Below, piece after piece: positions 60,235 to 64,000 of a stretch of 64,000 bases of DNA; position 1 is the stretch's first letter; each line of letters starts with the position of its first letter. Source of the DNA: Pantoea trifolii (GTDB taxonomy: Bacteria; Pseudomonadota; Gammaproteobacteria; Enterobacterales; Enterobacteriaceae). The stretch covers positions 1-64,000 of the forward strand of contig NZ_JANIET010000003.1 of the NCBI RefSeq assembly GCF_024506435.1, given 5' to 3'. The notes under the pieces were generated by a model that did not search any database, had not been told where the DNA came from, and worked only from the letters and a program-made list of their open reading frames with translations. The position numbers and the translations under genes are program-made.

Positions 60235-61214
60235 AAAAAGAAATGGTAAAACTTGGCCGCCAATTCGGTAAAACAGGCTTCTCTAAAACGCTGAATGAAA
60301 TCGATGGCGAGCGCGTTTTCACTTTAAAATCAGGTGCAGAAGCAAGCTTTACTCTTACAAGGGTGCTTCATGATGATATCGAGTCAAACACCTACGTGGA
60401 TGCAGCGATAAACGGTCGTGACCAAGCGTTTCTGACCCCGGAATCTGTTAGTGATATCGCGCGAACGATCAAGTTACAGCAGTTCTTCCCGGCTATTGCC
60501 CGCGAAATGGATGGGCGAATTGAGGTTCTGGATGGTTCACGCCGACGTGCAGCCTGCATCTTTAATGGCACATCGTTTGAAGTGCTGGTTACACGTGACG
60601 AAATTAGCCTTGCAGATGCGCGTCAGCTTGCTATCGATATCCAGACAGCCAAGGAGCATACGCTTCGTGAGCTTGGAAAGCGTCTTCAGTTGATGTACCC
60701 GGATGATATGAATAAGTCTGACATTGCTGAAGCTGAAGGGTTGTCTGCAGCCAAAGTCACCAGAGCATATCAAGCCGCAGCTGTACCAGACGAAATGATC
60801 GCCGTATTTCCTTCAGTTAGTGAGTTGTCCATCAACGATTATCAGACATTACTGGATATTGCTGACAAAGCTAAGGCCCAGCATATAACCATCGAGCAAC
60901 TCACTGCAGCGGTGCAAGAACGCATTGATAATGATGTCTCTTATGCACCTGAAGACCCGAATGTAAAAGCGAAAATTATCGCATATTTCCGTGCAGAAAA
61001 TACCGGGGTGAAAAACAAACGCGGTCCCAAGCAAGTCGTCACTGAAAAAATAGCTGACTTTAAGGACAAGAAACAGTTTGCCCGCAAGAAAACCGACAGT
61101 GAAAAAAGATTGGTCACATATGAGTTCTCACGCCTCCCGGCGACCTATCAAGCAGAACTTGATGCTGCTGTTAAAGCTGTAATAGCACGCATGCAAGCTG
61201 AAGGTAATAGCTAA
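60231..61214 (+). CDS. parB: P1-type partition protein ParB
   Basis: A 327-residue ParB that starts at GTG 60231 within the parA stop (GTGA overlap), so its translation is coupled. Features: NGRDQAFLTPESVSDIARTI, EVLDGSRRRAACIFNG (ParB N-domain), HTH KSDIAEAEGLSAAKVTRAYQ, and a C-terminal dimer domain with KRLVTYEFSRLPATYQAELD as in P1 ParB. It binds parS and loads ParA. A strong hairpin follows at 61224. ATG 60243 is a possible alternative start. Confidence 0.92.
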   Translation: MKKEMVKLGRQFGKTGFSKTLNEIDGERVFTLKSGAEASFTLTRVLHDDIESNTYVDAAINGRDQAFLTPESVSDIARTIKLQQFFPAIAREMDGRIEVLDGSRRRAACIFNGTSFEVLVTRDEISLADARQLAIDIQTAKEHTLRELGKRLQLMYPDDMNKSDIAEAEGLSAAKVTRAYQAAAVPDEMIAVFPSVSELSINDYQTLLDIADKAKAQHITIEQLTAAVQERIDNDVSYAPEDPNVKAKIIAYFRAENTGVKNKRGPKQVVTEKIADFKDKKQFARKKTDSEKRLVTYEFSRLPATYQAELDAAVKAVIARMQAEGNS

Positions 61215-61223
61215 CATGCATCC

Positions 61224-61262
61224 AAAGAGGCACAGCTTTATTAACTGAAGCTGTGCCTCTTT
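61224..61262. terminator. Terminator after parB
   Basis: Perfect 15-bp stem AAAGAGGCACAGCTT / AAGCTGTGCCTCTTT with a 9-nt loop, ten bp past the parB stop; A and T ends allow action from both sides. Confidence 0.85.
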
Positions 61263-61274
61263 CAAACGCAGTCA

Positions 61275-61350
61275 CTAAATCGCCCCTTCCCAAAAGCATT
61301 CTAACCAATTGTCATATATACAAAAAACCAAAATATTTCACATTGAAATT
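61275..61350. promoter_or_regulatory. parS: Candidate parS centromere
   Basis: Downstream of parB, where P1-type plasmids carry parS. ATTTCACATTGAAAT (61335-61349) has the same inverted A-box layout as the P1 site (ATTTCA...TGAAAT, 15 bp), and a B-box-like TCGCC lies on the left (61280-61284), with an AT-rich stretch between them where IHF would bend the DNA. The B-box beside the right arm is not clear. Confidence 0.55.
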
Positions 61351-61626
61351 CCCATAAAGCACATCTTAAAAATCATTAAACAAACAAGCTTCGCGCTATG
61401 TGAAAAGGATAGCGGGAAAGAGGTGGAGTGACCTTGGGTGTAACTTAAAATCGGCGCGTCATACCCATCTCCCAAGCTTTGCTTCCATATTCAGGTCATC
61501 ATTCCATAATAATTCCCGTTGTGCCTGACCGCGGCACATTCAGTTTAAGTCTCGCCATTCAGCGCTGAATATGGACTACACCTATTATAATCCTGCCGAC
61601 ACTCATCAATAGTATTCCTACCGTAA

Positions 61627-62620
61627 TTATTCTCGCTGATAACCTAGCTCATTCAGGTACTCATCTCTAAATCTTCCATTTGGACTCACATTAGATCCGT
61701 ACTGTTTCGGCTGACCCGGCTGGATGAGTCTTGGTTCCACATGATGTTTTAAGAGTCTGGCATGTAAATGCTGATCTCTGAACAGTCCTCGTCGTCGCCG
61801 GGTAGCCACGTAACAGCACGATACTGTCCAGAATATATGTGACCTGACTGCAAAGCAGCGGTGATCGTCCGGCTAGCATCCGTGTAATCATCTATACAGG
61901 TCAGGTAATTATTATGGCGACAGCTGACGAGTGCTTCCATGATGACCTTCATCAACCTGACCAGATTCAGTGCATTCGTACAAGAAAGTGGAAGCCATTC
62001 AGCCACCAGCCTTTTACAGTGCTGCCTACGCTTCTCGCAAAGGACGTTAGAATGATAAATGCCATTCATTCGCTTGTGAGTGACACATAGATCTGCACGC
62101 ATCAAAAGCCACCAGATATAGCGATAACTAAAGCGCCGGCATTCGGAATACAGGTCATTGATGCGTCTTTTAAAAAGGTGCAAGGAGCTGGACGCTGCGA
62201 CTTATAGAGGCAGTTCTACATGTACAAATCTATGAGCCTGAAAGCAAGTCACTGCGACAGACCTGTCACACACATAAACTCCACGACTTCCCGTGATTTA
62301 TCTGTCGTCAGTGCTTTTGGGCCAGAGCCATCTGAAACGCCTCTTTAGCCAGTATGACTTCGGCAAGCAGATTCATGAACCGGGCATTCTTTTCTTAAAG
62401 TGACTTAATGTACTTCACTTTAGGAATTCGATGCCGCCAAACTTCTTACACCGGACAGAGGAGGTAGTGTCTGAAATGGCGTGCTTGCAGCTAGTTACCA
62501 TGGCTTCAGCCGCGTGGAAAAGCTGATGATCTATTCGTCGGAAAAACGTCTCTTCCTGGAGATAGCCTCACAATCCTGATGCCGACATGACTAACACAGG
62601 GAGGTATCCATCAAAGTGCA
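61627..62620 (-). pseudogene. Decayed IS3-family (IS407-type) transposase
   Basis: Read on the minus strand in shifting frames: KYIKSL..EKNARFMNLLAEVILAKEAF (OrfA end, near 62430-62340), LFKRRINDLYSECRRFSYRY, then CIDDYTDASRTITAAL, LLRGYPATTRTV and RLIQPGQPKQYGSNVSPNGR leading to FRDEYLNE. These follow the order of an IS407-group transposase (RFGYRRI, DDYSREC, LRGYP, IQPGKP...NGRFRDECLNE), but stops and frameshifts abound. It is an old relic. End positions are approximate. Confidence 0.7.
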
Positions 62621-63594
62621 TTAGGTAATGCATACCAAAGCCGATACGAATGACATAACTTTTGCTGTGGTGAAATAAAATCGTTAGATTGAGAACTAAG
62701 AGTGGATAGCTTGGTTGGGGTGGGGGAGATATCGTGGAAAAAAGCTGAAGGTTGATTTAAACACAATTCTGCCACATTTCTTGTGCTGGATTTGTATTTC
62801 CCTGTAAGAATCCCTTAAAAACAATCGTTTATTAGCACTGACGTCGCTACGTGAATTTTAGTGACTTCGCTGCACCAATCCTCTGCAGAATTCACCAGAA
62901 CGCGTCACAAATTGGTGTGTAAAATTGCCCCTAAGCATCAATTTGTCATTTCAAGGTGTAACCACATTTCAGGTTATGCTCCGTGCTACGGTCAACTTGA
63001 ATTCACCAGTTTCCTGGCACAAGCGTTCATTTCACCATTTGAGGTTGCCAAGCTACATCGTCTCAAGAACATATGATGTGGAACGGCTTTAAATCAGGGG
63101 GGTGGTAAAATCCCTGAAGTTTAAACAATGGGGGAAGGTAGGGAAGGGCATTACGGCTTCGCTAGAATTTTAAATCTCGGTTCTGTTGAGCATCGCCATT
63201 ATGTGCCAGACAGCACTAGATTGTGCTGATTAGGCTATAGACTCGGGTAATCGTCTCAGGATGATATAGCGTTCACGAGGTTTAGTGCCCTGGGGTATTA
63301 TGCGAAATAAAGGTCCTCAACTCGCTGATTATCCATCAAACACTTCAGAGTCTGCTCTCCAATTCCATCATTTGACGTACTTAGATATGAGACTTTTAGT
63401 GGAAAATTCGTGTTAAATGCCTTGGGAAATTAATTTTTAAACGGCCTGTTACTACGGTTTTGCGGTACAGCTGATGCTTTAAAGCCGGCAAGAAGAGGTG
63501 TTGCTGAGCAAAATAATGTTGGGGATGTATAAAAAAAGTGTTCCAAGGTAGAGTTCAAAAGTTTTCTAACCCATTAAAAGAGAAGTGTATTATA

Positions 63595-63634
63595 CGTTTT
63601 TACGTTTTTACGTTTTTACGTTTTTACGTATTTA
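63595..63634 (+). repeat. 8-bp tandem repeat, five units
   Basis: Four exact units of ACGTTTTT followed by one ACGTATTT. AT-rich short tandem repeats occur at plasmid origins, but this unit is shorter than typical iterons. Confidence 0.75.
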
Positions 63635-63795
63635 CATCAGTAAGTTACTGATTACTTTCTCTTGTTCTAACAGATCTAAGCCATCACTCATCTTCTTTTA
63701 ACAGCCCTTTTATTACGCCATTCTCTCAACAAATCCTGCTTCTACTATTTTGAAGATTTCACTTGATGCTTATTGGATTCCCCCATTAATGGCGG

Positions 63796-63839
63796 TTGAT
63801 CTGATCGATGTGTAGGTAAGCATCTACACAAGTGATCAA
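63796..63839. repeat. Long imperfect palindrome
   Basis: TTGATC (63796) ... TGTGTAG (63809) - 8 nt - CTACACA (63824) ... GATCAA (63834). It may be an operator or an initiator-binding site for a gene to the right. Confidence 0.55.
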
Positions 63840-64000
63840 TTAAAAATGAAATTTATCATGGCATTGAGAAGGAATGAGACTGCACTCAACACTATCAAGT
63901 GTCGCCACTTGTTACTGCTTACAGGGAATGTGAAAGGCCTGACGAGCTAGATTTTGTTGAAAACGGAAAGTGTATGTCATGGGTAATCTCAATCCAAATG

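Larger units (their letters stand above)
62621..64000. other. Non-coding right edge
   Basis: About 1.4 kb without a supported gene; short frames such as 62861-63076 look random. It holds the tandem repeat (63595-63634) and the palindrome (63796-63839). An ATG at 63979 (ATGGGTAATCTCAATC) could start a gene that continues outside the window. Confidence 0.45.

Noticed and set aside
61627..62183. Two or three separate small genes on the minus strand
   Set aside because: Their translations are successive pieces of one frame-shifted IS3-type transposase.
63595..63634. CRISPR-like or classical iteron array
   Set aside because: The units are contiguous 8-mers without spacers, too short for CRISPR and shorter than usual Rep-binding iterons.

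Overview
The window reads as part of a large, mosaic plasmid of an enterobacterium (Enterobacterales; Pantoea, Enterobacter, Klebsiella, Kosakonia or a relative). The evidence is a P1-type parA-parB pair with a likely parS near the right end, a LexA-controlled umuD-umuC operon of the plasmid type, Tn3, IS3 and IS30 material in several states of decay, and genes typical of enterics (nimR/nimT-like, yedK-like, yafY-like, DUF1471/BhsA-like, a Klebsiella-type phytase). No rRNA, tRNA or CRISPR array was seen.

Layout. 1-1.5 kb: Tn3-family tnpA (cut by the window edge), res site and tnpR. 1.6-28 kb: a run of small accessory modules, mostly one regulator transcribed away from one to three redox or hydrolytic genes: LysR + MFS; LysR + alpha/beta hydrolase + luciferase-like monooxygenase + tandem NTF2 protein + LysR; Old Yellow Enzyme; IS30 remnant; AraC + aldo/keto reductase; SMP-30 lactonase + YdcZ transporter + amidohydrolase + LysR; nimT/nimR; VOC protein + YafY-type regulator; then three TetR/oxidoreductase modules. 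A palindromic dispersed repeat recurs between these modules. 28-32 kb: IS3-family element inserted in an AT-rich gene, then small genes of unknown function. 32.6-37.3 kb: a self-contained phytate cassette (LacI regulator, inositol monophosphatase, organophosphate transporter, periplasmic phytase) with a perfect 18-bp operator. 37.4-40.2 kb: GNAT, YedK-like DNA-protein crosslink protein, DUF1471 and DUF4440 genes.

40.7-57.1 kb: a LexA box, a 20-codon leader ORF, umuD and umuC. umuC is split after codon 36 by about 14.5 kb of foreign DNA; the two parts together restore a full-length UmuC. The inserted DNA is an electrophile and reactive-chlorine defence island: a NemR-like sensor keeping the redox Cys and Lys, NemR-box palindromes, a NemA-like reductase, two nearly identical DJ-1/Hsp31-like genes, DUF1471, haloperoxidase-like hydrolases, an aldehyde dehydrogenase, HxlR and MarR regulators and a Tat-exported bicupin.

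57.6-64 kb: a secreted protein of unknown function, parAB with promoter, terminator and parS candidate, a heavily decayed IS3-type transposase, and about 1.4 kb of apparently non-coding DNA with tandem repeats and a long palindrome at the right edge.

How it fits together: the plasmid carries stable partition functions plus interchangeable cassettes for detoxifying electrophiles, quinones, aldehydes and nitro compounds and for using plant-derived phosphorus (phytate), which suggests a plant- or soil-associated host. Calls rest on reading the sequence and on remembered family features; no database search was run.
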